64,000 nt of DNA from Candidatus Methylomirabilota bacterium (GTDB lineage: Bacteria > Methylomirabilota > Methylomirabilia > Rokubacteriales > CSP1-6): NCBI GenBank assembly GCA_035315345.1, contig DATFYA010000189.1:20094-84093 (forward strand). The letters run 5' to 3'. Both the position numbers and the translations under genes were made by a program. This document shows, piece after piece, positions 33,850-42,794 of this stretch. The notes beneath the pieces were generated by a model. That model was not told the DNA's origin. It ran no database searches and worked only from the letters and a program-made list of their open reading frames with translations. Numbering within the stretch: position 1 is the first letter of the stretch; each line of letters starts with the position of its first letter.

Positions 33850-35321
33850 GCGACGCGATCCGGCTTCGGTCCGGCTGGCGCGGCGGGCTCCTCGCCCTCC
33901 TGCTCCTCGCCGGCTCGGCCTCGGCGGTCTCCGGGCAGACGCCGGAGGCCGGCGGGCCCGCGCCCGAAGCGCCGACCGCGGATCCGGTCGAGACCGAGGC
34001 GATGCGGGCGCGCATCCTGGTGCGGCTCGGGCGGGTGGAGGAGGCGCTGGCCGCCTATCGCGCGCTGCTCTCGCGTCGCCCCGACGATCGCTCGCTGCGC
34101 GAGGAGTACGCGGAGCTGCTGGCCGACGTGGGCCTGATGGACGAGGCGGCCGCCGCGCTCGACCGGTACCTGGCCGACGATCCCACGTCGGAGCGCCTGC
34201 GGCGGCTCCGCGCCCGCGTCGATCTCGCGCGCGGCGCGCCCGCCGAGGCGGGCCGCCGGCTCGACGCGCTCGCGCGCGAGCGGCCGGCCGACGCGGGCCT
34301 CACCGCCGATCTCGCCGCCGCGGAGCTGGCCGCGGGACGGTGGAGCCGGGCGCGGGATCTGTACGGCCGGCTGCTCGAGGCCCACCCCGAGGACCGGGAC
34401 CTGCTGCTGGCCCATCGAGAGATCGTCTACGCGCACGCGCCGCGCTTCGAGCTGGGGCACTACTCGCTGCTGCAGCAGTCGGCCACCCAGCACGTCGAGG
34501 AGGCGGTGTGGGTCGGTTGGCTGGCCGACCGCTGGTGGCTCCGGGCCGGCTCCCGCTACGGGACCTATCACCAGGATCACTCCGAGAGCCAGAACGCGTT
34601 CACCGAGGAGATCGGCACCGTGCTCGCCGCGCTCGGCTTCCAGGCCACGCGGGCGGTGACGGTGTGGGCCGGGCCCGAGGAGTCGCGGCGGCGCGAGAGC
34701 ATCTTCCGCACCACCGGCCGGCTCGGCGCGCTGTACGACGACGCGCGCGCCACCACTGCGATCCTCGACATCGCGATCCGCGAGCTGCTCACCAATCCGG
34801 TCTCGGCGGTGCCGCTCAACGGCACCACGGATCGGGTGACGGTGGACGTGGCCCGGCGCATCCTGACCCCGGTGGTGCTGGGCCTCCACTACGACTTCCG
34901 CCACTACCGCGCCTCCCACCAGGATCTCGGCAATCGCTGGGAAGCGGCGGCGCGCGCGGAGATCGAGCTGGTGCGGACCCGCGTGCAGGTGACCCTGATC
35001 CCGCAGGTGTTCTTCTCCCAGTACACGCCGACCGCGGATAGCCCCCTGCGCGACCAGGTCGTGTTCATCCGGCGCGAGGACATCGTGGCCCTCGGCGGCC
35101 TCGTGGGCTGGGACGTCACCTCCGCGCTGCGGGTGCAGGCCGGCGCGGTCGGGCGGCGCGATCTCCATCGCGCGCTGACGTCGTACGAGGTCACCGGCGA
35201 GGGCCGCTGGCGAATTCGTCCCTGGCTGGACGCACGCGTGCTCTATACTCGGAACACCGAATCGACCACGGTCGGAGGCGAGGAGCAGTCGTTCCTCGGC
35301 CGTCTCGAGATCCGATACTGA
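33846..35321 (+). CDS. pelB: PelB C-terminal half: outer-membrane beta-barrel porin
   Basis: A 491-residue protein with a signal peptide (about residues 1-31, ending SGQT), a few TPR units (about 50-190) and a C-terminal region of about 290 residues with alternating hydrophobic/polar strands typical of a transmembrane barrel, ending in aromatic Tyr (LEIRY), the usual barrel-assembly signal. It should be the export pore for Pel. With the preceding gene the total (740 + 491) equals the size of one-piece PelB (about 1190). GTG 33846 overlaps the upstream stop by 4 bp, so both halves are made in equal amounts. Confidence 0.85.
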   Translation: MSDAIRLRSGWRGGLLALLLLAGSASAVSGQTPEAGGPAPEAPTADPVETEAMRARILVRLGRVEEALAAYRALLSRRPDDRSLREEYAELLADVGLMDEAAAALDRYLADDPTSERLRRLRARVDLARGAPAEAGRRLDALARERPADAGLTADLAAAELAAGRWSRARDLYGRLLEAHPEDRDLLLAHREIVYAHAPRFELGHYSLLQQSATQHVEEAVWVGWLADRWWLRAGSRYGTYHQDHSESQNAFTEEIGTVLAALGFQATRAVTVWAGPEESRRRESIFRTTGRLGALYDDARATTAILDIAIRELLTNPVSAVPLNGTTDRVTVDVARRILTPVVLGLHYDFRHYRASHQDLGNRWEAAARAEIELVRTRVQVTLIPQVFFSQYTPTADSPLRDQVVFIRREDIVALGGLVGWDVTSALRVQAGAVGRRDLHRALTSYEVTGEGRWRIRPWLDARVLYTRNTESTTVGGEEQSFLGRLEIRY

Positions 35322-35326
35322 CCGAC

Positions 35327-35887
35327 ATGCGGCCGAGAGTGATGCTGTTGATGGCGGCGCTGCTCACCGCGCTCGGATGCGCGAGCGCGGTGCAGGAGTG
35401 GGTGAAGCCCGGCGCGGCGAGGCCCAGCCGGGTCGCGGTCCTGCCGTTCGAGAACCAGACCGCGGCCCTGCGGGCGGGACAGGCTGCGTCCGATCTCCTC
35501 GTCTCCGAGCTGCTGGCGACCGGCGCGTTCGCGGTGATGGACCCGAGCGAGGTCGCCGATCTGCTTCGCCGCGACAACCTGGATCCCGCGGATGCGGCGC
35601 GTCTGCCCTCGGCGCAGCGGGTGGGCCGGCTCCTGCAGGTGAGCCACGTGCTGCAGGGCTCGGTGACCGAGTATCGCTACAAGCCCGGGCTCTCCGAGAC
35701 GCCCGCGGTGGGCCTGACCGCCCGGCTCGTCGAGGTCACCTCGGGCGAGGTGGTGTGGACCGCGAGCTACGCGCGGGTCGGCACGTCCTGGTTCCGCGAG
35801 GATGGCCTCGCGCGCGTCGCGCAACAGGTCACGCACGAGATGGCCGCCTACCTGACCGGCGCCCTGGGCGACGCCCGAGCCCGGTAA
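35327..35887 (+). CDS. pelC: PelC outer-membrane lipoprotein
   Basis: A 186-residue protein with a short lipoprotein signal (ALGC, Cys about residue 18; Ala rather than Leu at -3 makes the lipobox weak). A mature domain follows that matches the CsgG/PelC fold: VAVLPFENQTA, ASDLLVSELLATGAFAVMD, LQVSHVLQGSVTEY, GLTARLVEVTSGEVVW. PelC forms a dodecameric ring under the PelB barrel that guides the cationic polymer. Length is close to the Pseudomonas protein (172). Starts 5 bp after the barrel gene. Confidence 0.9.
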   Translation: MRPRVMLLMAALLTALGCASAVQEWVKPGAARPSRVAVLPFENQTAALRAGQAASDLLVSELLATGAFAVMDPSEVADLLRRDNLDPADAARLPSAQRVGRLLQVSHVLQGSVTEYRYKPGLSETPAVGLTARLVEVTSGEVVWTASYARVGTSWFREDGLARVAQQVTHEMAAYLTGALGDARAR

Positions 35888-35894
35888 GCGCCGG

Positions 35895-37247
35895 GTGGCC
35901 GGGCCCATCCGTCGTCCGCCCGTGTACCTCGTCGAGCTGGGCGCGGGCCTCCTCGCTCTCGTGGTCCTGAACGTCCTGCTCGCGCCCGGCGATCCGGGCC
36001 TGCTCGGCGTGCAGCCGCATCCCGCGCTCCTGTTGATCGCGATCGTGGCCTCGCGCCACGGATTGCGCGCGGGCCTCGTGAGCGGACTGGTCACCGCGGC
36101 GGCGATCGCGGGGTGCATCGTCGCACGCCTGGACCACGTGAGCTGGACCGAGCTGCGAACGCTGCACCACTACGTCACCCCGCTCCTGCTGCTGGCCACC
36201 GGCTTCGCCCTCGGAGCGCTGCGGGAGGCGCACCTCCGCGAGACGCGCGCGGTGGAAGCGCGGGTGGCCTCGCTCGAGCAGGAGCTGGCCGATCAGGCCG
36301 TCCGCTTCATGGCCGCCACCGAGGCCAAGCACGAGCTCGAGCGGCGCGTGGCCGACGAGCGCGCCTCCCTGTCCAGCCTCTACACCGCCGCCCGTGCGCT
36401 CGAGACGCTGGAGGCGGATCGCCTCTACCCGGCGATCGCCCTCACCGCGCGCCGCTTCCTGCAGGCCGACGCCTGCCAGTGCTACGCTCTCGAGGGCGAC
36501 CTCCTGCGGCTGCGCGCGGCGGAGGGATCGCCGCCCGACCGATCGGAGATCCGGCCCGACGAGGGGCTGGTCGGCCTGGCCATCCGGCTCGGGCGGCCGG
36601 TGAGCGTTCGCGACCAGAGCCAGCACGCCTCGGTCGAGGACCTCGCCAGCGCGAGCCTGCTCATGGCCGCGCCGCTCGTCGCCGACGGCGGGGCATTGCT
36701 CGGCTGCGTCACCGTGACCGCGCTGCCGTTCCTGCGCCTGACCCCGGTCGCGCTCGACCGGCTCGGCCTGGTGGCGGACTGGGGAGCGCGGGCGCTCGAG
36801 AACGCGCGCGCGCACGAGCGGGCGCGTGCCCGCACCATCGAGGACGAGCTGGTGCGCGCCTACACCTACGCCTACTACCAGCGCCGCATCCACGAGGAGG
36901 AGGTGCGCGCGGATCGCTACGGCCGTCCCCTCTCGGTGCTGATCTTCCGCATCCACCGCTACGGGGCGGTGGATGCGGCGCGACGGGCCGAGCTGGGACG
37001 CGTGCTGTCGATGGTGTTCTCGCGCACGCTCCGCGACGTCGACATCGTCTGCCGCTACGCCACCGAGGATTCGTTCGCGATCATCCTGCCGGAGACCGCG
37101 CCGGCGCGCGCCGAGATCGTGCTCGATCGCCTGTCCCGCGAGATCGCCAACTTCCACTTCGCCCCGTACGCCGACGAGGCGCAGGATCTCGAGTTCTCGA
37201 CCCGCGTGCTCGCGGTGCGCGAGCGGCCCGGCGGAGTCGCCTCCTGA
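35895..37247 (+). CDS. pelD: PelD inner-membrane c-di-GMP receptor
   Basis: A 450-residue protein. Membrane helices occupy about residues 10-115, followed by a coiled coil (EARVASLEQELADQ), a GAF domain (about 160-310) and a degenerate GGDEF domain (about 325-445). The I-site RxxD is intact as R380-D-V-D383, five residues before the position of the active-site motif, which reads ATEDS (389-393) instead of GGDEF. So it should bind c-di-GMP but not make it, as PelD of P. aeruginosa does to switch on synthesis. Size matches (455). GTG start; its stop overlaps the pelE start. Regulation of the whole locus is therefore at least post-translational. Confidence 0.92.
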   Translation: MAGPIRRPPVYLVELGAGLLALVVLNVLLAPGDPGLLGVQPHPALLLIAIVASRHGLRAGLVSGLVTAAAIAGCIVARLDHVSWTELRTLHHYVTPLLLLATGFALGALREAHLRETRAVEARVASLEQELADQAVRFMAATEAKHELERRVADERASLSSLYTAARALETLEADRLYPAIALTARRFLQADACQCYALEGDLLRLRAAEGSPPDRSEIRPDEGLVGLAIRLGRPVSVRDQSQHASVEDLASASLLMAAPLVADGGALLGCVTVTALPFLRLTPVALDRLGLVADWGARALENARAHERARARTIEDELVRAYTYAYYQRRIHEEEVRADRYGRPLSVLIFRIHRYGAVDAARRAELGRVLSMVFSRTLRDVDIVCRYATEDSFAIILPETAPARAEIVLDRLSREIANFHFAPYADEAQDLEFSTRVLAVRERPGGVAS

Positions 37248-38212
37248 GCTCCACCGTCGCCTTCGCCCTGGCCTGGCTCGCCGAGCTGATCGCGCTGTCC
37301 GGCGCGGTGCTCGGATGGTGGCTCGCCGCCCTCGGCGCGCACCTGGCCGCCGCGCTCCTGGTCGAGCGGAGCCGGCGGCGGGATCGTCCCGACGCGCGCT
37401 TCCTGGCCGCGGCCCTGGTGCTGGCGCTGCCGGGGCTGGGGCTCGCCGGCATCGGGGCGATCGCGCTCTGGCAGCGGCGGGCCGCCCCGTCGGGGCTCTA
37501 CGCGGGGGCGCACGCGGAGATGGCCGAGCTGCCCGGACCCGGGCAGGCGCCCGAGCCGGTGGACCGCGTGTTCGAGTGGCTGCAGGCCCAGGTGTCGGTG
37601 CAGCCGGTGGCGGACCTCATCCGCTCGGCCGATCCGCGGACCCAGCGCTGGGGCGTGGGCCTGCTGGCCCGGCGCGGGGACGCCGCCTCGGTCGCGCTGC
37701 TGCGCGAGGCCCTGCAGGCGCCCGACCGGGATACCCAGATCGCCGCCTCCGGGGCCCTGCAGCGCGTGGAGGAGCGCCTCGTGGGCCGGATCGGCCAGAC
37801 GGAGGAGGGGCGGCGCGGGGAGCCCGATTCCCCCGAGCGCCAGCTCGCGCACGGCGACGCGTGCGCGGCCTACCAGGCCAGCGGCATCCTGGATCCGACC
37901 ATGGGCCGCCACTGGCTCGGCGAGGCGGAGACCGCGTACCGCCGCGCATGGGCGTTGCGGCCGGGCTGGCCGTCGGCGGCGCGCGCGCTCGCGCGCGTGC
38001 TGCTCGCGCGAGACGAGGTCGACGAGGCCGAGGCGCTCGCGCGCGAAGCGCGGGGCCGTGAGCCGTCCGGCGAGGCCGACCTGCTGCTCTCCGAGATCCT
38101 CTTCCGCCAACGGCGGTGGCGCGACCTCCTCGCCCTCGCGCGCGAGGCGGCGGCCGCCGGGCGCGCCGACGAGACGCTGCGCTGGTGGGCGGGGGAGGAG
38201 CCGGCGGCGTGA
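37244..38212 (+). CDS. pelE: PelE inner-membrane TPR protein (probable CTG start)
   Basis: A 322-residue protein: two membrane helices (about residues 4-36 and 47-70) and a cytoplasmic helical-repeat domain (about 100-320) with TPR-like ends (AETAYRRAWALRPGWPSAARALARVLLARDEVDEA region). PelE joins PelD, F and G in the synthase complex. The frame has no ATG, GTG or TTG that keeps the first helix; the only suitable codon is CTG 37244, which overlaps the pelD stop as CTGA just as other genes here use GTGA. The next in-frame GTG (37307) would cut into the first membrane helix. Length agrees with Pseudomonas PelE (329). Confidence 0.85.
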   Translation: MSSTVAFALAWLAELIALSGAVLGWWLAALGAHLAAALLVERSRRRDRPDARFLAAALVLALPGLGLAGIGAIALWQRRAAPSGLYAGAHAEMAELPGPGQAPEPVDRVFEWLQAQVSVQPVADLIRSADPRTQRWGVGLLARRGDAASVALLREALQAPDRDTQIAASGALQRVEERLVGRIGQTEEGRRGEPDSPERQLAHGDACAAYQASGILDPTMGRHWLGEAETAYRRAWALRPGWPSAARALARVLLARDEVDEAEALAREARGREPSGEADLLLSEILFRQRRWRDLLALAREAAAAGRADETLRWWAGEEPAA

Positions 38213-39702
38213 GCGCGCCCGGCGCCGACATCTGTCTCATCCTCGAGGGCACCTATCCGTTCGTGACCGGCGGGGTGTCGGCGTGGATCCACCAGCTGGT
38301 CGGGGCGCTGCCCGAGCTGCGCTTCGCGATCTTCCACATCTCGGCCACGCAGGGCGAGGCGCACGAGCCGCGCTACCGGCTGCCGCCCAACGTGGTGAGC
38401 CTGGTCGACGTGGGCATCCACGGTGGCGACGAGCCGGCGGTGAGCGGGGAGAGCCTGTCCGCGGACGCGTGGGACTCCATGTGGCGCTATCACGAGGAAT
38501 TGAAGGCGGGCCGGTCCGACGGCCTCGGCGAGCTGCTCCACGGCGTGTGCCCGCGCCCCGGCACGGGCCCGTCGGTCCACGACTTCATCTACGGCAAGCC
38601 GTCGTGGCAGATCGTCCGTCGCCTGTACGAGGAGCGGGCGCCCGACATCTCGTTCCTGGACTATTTCTGGACGTGGCGCTTCACGCACCTGCCCATCTTC
38701 CGCCTGCTGCATGCGGCGGTGCCCGAGGCTTCCGTGTACCACACCGTCTCCACCGGCTGGGCCGGCTTCGTGGCCGCGACCCAGCGGCTGCGGCGGCATC
38801 GGCCGATGCTGCTCACCGAGCACGGCATCTACTCGCGCGAGCGGCGCATGGAGATCGACCAGGCCGAGTGGATCTACGTGCAGCGGCAGGCGCCGATGAC
38901 CCTGTCCGCCGGTCCCGCGTATTTCAAGGAGCTGTGGGCCCGGCTGTTCGATCGGCTGTCGCGCATCACCTACGCGCACGCCGACCGGATCGTGACGATC
39001 TTCGAGGGCAACCGCCAGGCCCAGATCCGCGACGGGGCCGACCCGGCCAAGACCCTGGTGGTGCCGAACGGCGTCGACCTGGAGCCCTTCGCGGCGCTGC
39101 CGCGGACCGAGCCGGCGCCGGGCGAGTTCCGCATCGGCTTCGTGGGCCGCGTGGTGCCGATCAAGGACGTGAAGACGTTCATCCGCGCGGTCAAGATCGT
39201 GACCGGCGACGTGCCGGGGGCGCGGGCGGTGATCGCGGGCCCGGGCGACGAGGACCCGGAGTACCTCGCGGAGTGCCGGAGCCTGGCCGCGACCCTCGGG
39301 ATCACGGATCGCATCGAGTTCACCGGACGCGTGGACGTCAAGCAGATCTACTCGCGCATCGACGTGCTGGTGCTGACCAGCATCTCGGAGGGGCTGCCGC
39401 TGGTGATCCTGGAGGCGGCCGCCGCGGGCGTCCCGCTGGTGTCCACCGACGTGGGGGCCTGCCGTGAGCTGCTCGAGGGCCGCGAGCCGGCGGATCGGGC
39501 GCTGGGGGCGAGCGGGCTCGTGACCGGCCTGGCCGACCCGGGCGCGACCGCGCAGGCCATCGTGAGCCTGGCGCGCGACCCGGGCCTGCGGGAGGAGATG
39601 GGCCGGGCCGCCCGGGCCCGCGTGCGCGCGCACTACCAGGAGGCGGACTTGATCCGCCGCTACCGGGAGATCTACCGCGGCCTCATCGCGGCGGGCGGCT
39701 AG
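38209..39702 (+). CDS. pelF: PelF glycosyltransferase (GT4)
   Basis: A 497-residue cytoplasmic GT-B enzyme that polymerises the Pel chain from a UDP-sugar. The N-terminus EGTYPFVTGGVSAWIHQL is the PelF hallmark. Further matches are HGIYSRERR.EI, IVTIFEGNRQAQ, VVPNGVD, the GT4 donor-site pattern IGFVGRVVPIKDVKTFIRA and the EX7E motif in SISEGLPLVILEAAAAG. GTG 38209, preceded by GGAGGAG and overlapping the pelE stop by 4 bp, gives the family length (507 in P. aeruginosa). An in-frame start at 38116 lies inside pelE. Confidence 0.95.
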   Translation: MSAPGADICLILEGTYPFVTGGVSAWIHQLVGALPELRFAIFHISATQGEAHEPRYRLPPNVVSLVDVGIHGGDEPAVSGESLSADAWDSMWRYHEELKAGRSDGLGELLHGVCPRPGTGPSVHDFIYGKPSWQIVRRLYEERAPDISFLDYFWTWRFTHLPIFRLLHAAVPEASVYHTVSTGWAGFVAATQRLRRHRPMLLTEHGIYSRERRMEIDQAEWIYVQRQAPMTLSAGPAYFKELWARLFDRLSRITYAHADRIVTIFEGNRQAQIRDGADPAKTLVVPNGVDLEPFAALPRTEPAPGEFRIGFVGRVVPIKDVKTFIRAVKIVTGDVPGARAVIAGPGDEDPEYLAECRSLAATLGITDRIEFTGRVDVKQIYSRIDVLVLTSISEGLPLVILEAAAAGVPLVSTDVGACRELLEGREPADRALGASGLVTGLADPGATAQAIVSLARDPGLREEMGRAARARVRAHYQEADLIRRYREIYRGLIAAGG

Positions 39703-39708
39703 CACGCG

Positions 39709-41121
39709 ATGGCGGGCATCGGCTTCCGGCTCAAGCGCCTCATCGTCGACGGCAGCTACAGCGGCTGGCTGCGCGCGCATCTCTACGGGGCGGTGTTGTC
39801 GGCGGGGCCGTGGCTCCTGTCCATCTGCACGCTCGGCACCCTCGCCCTGCTGTCGCGCAACCTGATCGGCGACGCGGCGCACGCCCGCTTCCAGGCGATC
39901 GTGGTCTATACCTATACCGTCTCGCTCATCACCACCGGGGCCGCCCACATGGTGGTGACGCGGCACCTCGCCGACGAGCTGTACCGCGGGCGCATCGGCG
40001 CGCTGGTGGTCTCCTATCGCCTCACGCTCGGGGTGACCGCGCTCGCGCACCTCGTCCTCGGGACCGCGTTCTACGCGCTGTGCCCGGGACTCGAGCCGGC
40101 GCTGCGCCTCTTCGGGGTCATGCTGCTGGTGGTGGTGTCGTGCACCTGGATGGTGATGATCTACCTGGGCGCGGCGCAGGACTACGCGAGCGTGGTCGCC
40201 GCATTCTTCGCGGGCAATGCGCTCAGCCTGCTCGCCGCGCTCGGCCTGGGCCGGTACGTCGGCGGGAGCGGCTATCTCGCGGGCTTCCTGGCCGGGCAGG
40301 CCGGCATCCTGTTCGTGCTGTGCGCGCGGGTCGAGCGCGAGTTCACCGGGGTGCGGGTCCCGGAGTCGGTGCACCTGCTACGGGCCTTCGGGCGCTACCC
40401 GGAGCTGATCGCGGCCGGCGTCTTCTACAACGCGGCGATCGCGGTGGATCGCGTGATCTTCTGGGTGGGGCCCACCGGCCTGCCGGTCGTGGGCTGGTTT
40501 CACGCCTCGCTGTACGACACCCCGATCTTCCTGTGCTACCTTTCGGTGGTGCCGTCGCTCGCCATCTTCCTCGTCAGCGTCGAGACCGACTTCTACGATC
40601 GTTATCGCGAGTACTACGGCGTCGCCACCAAGCACGGCACGCTCCGACAGGTCCTCGACGCCAAGCGCGCGCTCGTCGCCTGCCTGCGCAACAGCCTGCG
40701 CCGCCTGCTGATCGTCCAGGCGCCCCTCACGTTGCTCTCGATGGCGCTGGCGCCGTGGCTGATCGCCGCGATCGGCCTCGATCGTCTCCAGCTCGGCATC
40801 CTCCGCTGCGGGCTCGTGGGCGCGCTGCTCCACGTGCTGTGCCTCTTCGGGAGCATCGTGCTGCTCTACTTCGACCGTCGGCGCGACGCCGCCGAGGTCG
40901 CCGCGGTCTTCTTCGTGGCCAACGCCGCCCTCACCCTCGGCACGGTGGCGGTGGGCCCCCGCGCCTACGGGCTCGGCTACCCGCTCGCCGCGCTGCTCGC
41001 CTGCGCCTGGGCCTACCACCGCCTCGAGCAGACCCTGGAGGACCTCGAGTACCTGACCTTCGCGGCGCAGCCCATGGCCCCGGAGGCGTCCGCGATCGAA
41101 GCGAGCTCCGCCTCCGCCTGA
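39709..41121 (+). CDS. pelG: PelG inner-membrane Pel transporter
   Basis: A 470-residue polytopic protein with about 12 membrane helices of the MOP/Wzx-like type. The start GIGFRLKRL.DGSYSGWLRAHLYGAVLSAGPWL is characteristic of PelG, as are NLIGDAAHARFQAIVVYTYTVSL and YDTPIFLCYLSVVPSLAIFLVSVETDFYDRYREYY. It moves the growing polymer across the inner membrane together with PelD/E/F. Size matches (456 in P. aeruginosa). The start is 6 bp after pelF. Its stop shares one base with the start of the next gene (TGATG), so the ABC permease downstream is in the same transcript. Confidence 0.95.
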   Translation: MAGIGFRLKRLIVDGSYSGWLRAHLYGAVLSAGPWLLSICTLGTLALLSRNLIGDAAHARFQAIVVYTYTVSLITTGAAHMVVTRHLADELYRGRIGALVVSYRLTLGVTALAHLVLGTAFYALCPGLEPALRLFGVMLLVVVSCTWMVMIYLGAAQDYASVVAAFFAGNALSLLAALGLGRYVGGSGYLAGFLAGQAGILFVLCARVEREFTGVRVPESVHLLRAFGRYPELIAAGVFYNAAIAVDRVIFWVGPTGLPVVGWFHASLYDTPIFLCYLSVVPSLAIFLVSVETDFYDRYREYYGVATKHGTLRQVLDAKRALVACLRNSLRRLLIVQAPLTLLSMALAPWLIAAIGLDRLQLGILRCGLVGALLHVLCLFGSIVLLYFDRRRDAAEVAAVFFVANAALTLGTVAVGPRAYGLGYPLAALLACAWAYHRLEQTLEDLEYLTFAAQPMAPEASAIEASSASA

Positions 41122-42794
41122 TGCGAGGACACCGCTCGACCGGCGAGACCGCGCTGGTCGCCTCGCTCCTGGTCCTCCTCGCGGTCGCCATCGTCTATCC
41201 GCTCATCCAGGTGCTGTCGGTCGCCGTCGTGGCCGACGGCGCGCCCACGCTCCGCCCGCTGCTGGCCTTCTTCGCGCGGCCCCTGTCTCGCGAGGCGCTG
41301 GTGAACACCCTGCTCGCCGGGCTGCTGGCGGTGGTGATCGGCAGCGTCATCGCGGTGCCGCTGGCCGTGCTCACCGTGCGCTACCGGTTCCCGGGGCACG
41401 GGCTGATCTCGGTGCTCGGGGTGCTGCCGCTCGTCATCCCGCCCTTCGTGGGGGCGGTGGCCTTTCAGCAGATCCTCGGCCGGCGCGGCGCGGTGAACCT
41501 CTTCCTGCTCGATCGCTTCAGCGTCACGGTGCCGTTCATGGAGGGCTTCGCCGGCGTGGTGCTCGTGCAGAGCCTCCACTACTTCCCGTTCATCCTGCTC
41601 AACACCGCGGCGGCGCTCGGCGGGCTCGATCGCTCGCTCGAGGAGGCGGCCCAGAACCTGGGGGCTTCCGGGCTCCGTCTCTTCCGCCGGGTGCTGCTGC
41701 CGCTCGCGCTGCCCGGATACGCGGCGGGGGCGCTGCTGACCTTCATCCGGGTGATCGACGATCTGGGCACGCCGCTGATGCTGAACTACACCCGGCTGCT
41801 GGCCCCGCAGGCCTACGTGCATGTGACCACCATCGGCTTCAGCGACGTGGATGGCTACGTGATCTGCGTGATCCTGGTCGCGCTGTCGCTGGCCGCCCTC
41901 TGGCTGTCGAAGGCTGCGCTGGCCCGCGGCGAGTTCGCCGCGCTGGGCCGGGGCGGGGAGACGCCGCCGGTCGTGCTGGGCCGGCGCGGCGCGCTCGGGG
42001 CCTGGCTGGGCGCGCTGCTCCTGCTCGGGCCGGCGCTCCTGCCCCACGTGGGCATCGTGCTGCTGTCGTTCTCGCGGGTGTGGAGCCTGAGCCCGCTGCC
42101 CACCGTGTACACGCTCGGCAACTACGAGGAGATCCTGGTCCGCTCGCCGGGGTTCGTCGTCAACACGCTGCGCTACGCGGGCCTGGCTGCGCTGCTCGAC
42201 GTGGCGCTGGGCGCGGTCATCGCCTGGCTGCTGCTGCGGGGCCGGGTGCGCGCGCGGCACTGGCTCGACACGCTCTCGACGGTGCCGCTGGCCATCCCGG
42301 GCGTGGTGCTCGCGATCGGCTACCTGCGCGCCTTCGGCGGGCTCCGCGTGCCCGGCCTCGGCGAGCCGTTGACCTCGACGTGGCTGATCCTGGTGGTGGT
42401 GTACGCGGTGCGGCGGCTGCCCTACGCGGTGCGGGGCGCCTACGCGGCGCTCCAGCAGCTGTCGCCCGCGCTGGAGGAGGCGGCCCAGAGTCTCGGGGCC
42501 AACCGGCCGCGGACGTTCCGGCGCATCACCCTGCCGCTGATGACGCGCGGGCTCCTGGCCGGCGGACTGCTCGCCTTCATCACCTCGGCGGTGGACCTGT
42601 CGTCCACCATCCTCCTCGTGCCCCGCGTGGAGCTGGGGCCGCTGTCCTACGGGATCTACCTCTACATGCAGTCCGCGGCGGGCCGCGGGCCCGGGGCGGC
42701 GCTCGGCGTGGTCGCCATCGTGCTGGTGGCGGCGGGCACCTGGGCCGCGTCCGGCCTCGCGCGCCGCTCCCGCGCGTGGGACGCGCGCCCGTGA
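41121..42794 (+). CDS. ABC transporter permease, fused two-domain Fe3+/phosphonate type
   Basis: A 557-residue inner-membrane protein with two permease halves (about residues 50-265 and 320-545), each with an EAA-type loop (EEAAQNLGASGLRLFRRVLLP; EEAAQSLGANRPRTFRRITLP). The layout is that of FbpB-type iron or thiamine/phosphonate importers. Its ATPase is the gene at 43963, separated by an MFS transporter. No binding protein is encoded nearby. It starts one base inside the pelG stop, so it is transcribed at the end of the pel unit. The substrate is unknown. Confidence 0.87.
   Translation: MRGHRSTGETALVASLLVLLAVAIVYPLIQVLSVAVVADGAPTLRPLLAFFARPLSREALVNTLLAGLLAVVIGSVIAVPLAVLTVRYRFPGHGLISVLGVLPLVIPPFVGAVAFQQILGRRGAVNLFLLDRFSVTVPFMEGFAGVVLVQSLHYFPFILLNTAAALGGLDRSLEEAAQNLGASGLRLFRRVLLPLALPGYAAGALLTFIRVIDDLGTPLMLNYTRLLAPQAYVHVTTIGFSDVDGYVICVILVALSLAALWLSKAALARGEFAALGRGGETPPVVLGRRGALGAWLGALLLLGPALLPHVGIVLLSFSRVWSLSPLPTVYTLGNYEEILVRSPGFVVNTLRYAGLAALLDVALGAVIAWLLLRGRVRARHWLDTLSTVPLAIPGVVLAIGYLRAFGGLRVPGLGEPLTSTWLILVVVYAVRRLPYAVRGAYAALQQLSPALEEAAQSLGANRPRTFRRITLPLMTRGLLAGGLLAFITSAVDLSSTILLVPRVELGPLSYGIYLYMQSAAGRGPGAALGVVAIVLVAAGTWAASGLARRSRAWDARP

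Noticed and set aside
35246..35255. TATACT promoter-like hexamer
   Set aside because: It lies inside the pelB barrel coding region, with no start codon at the leaderless spacing.
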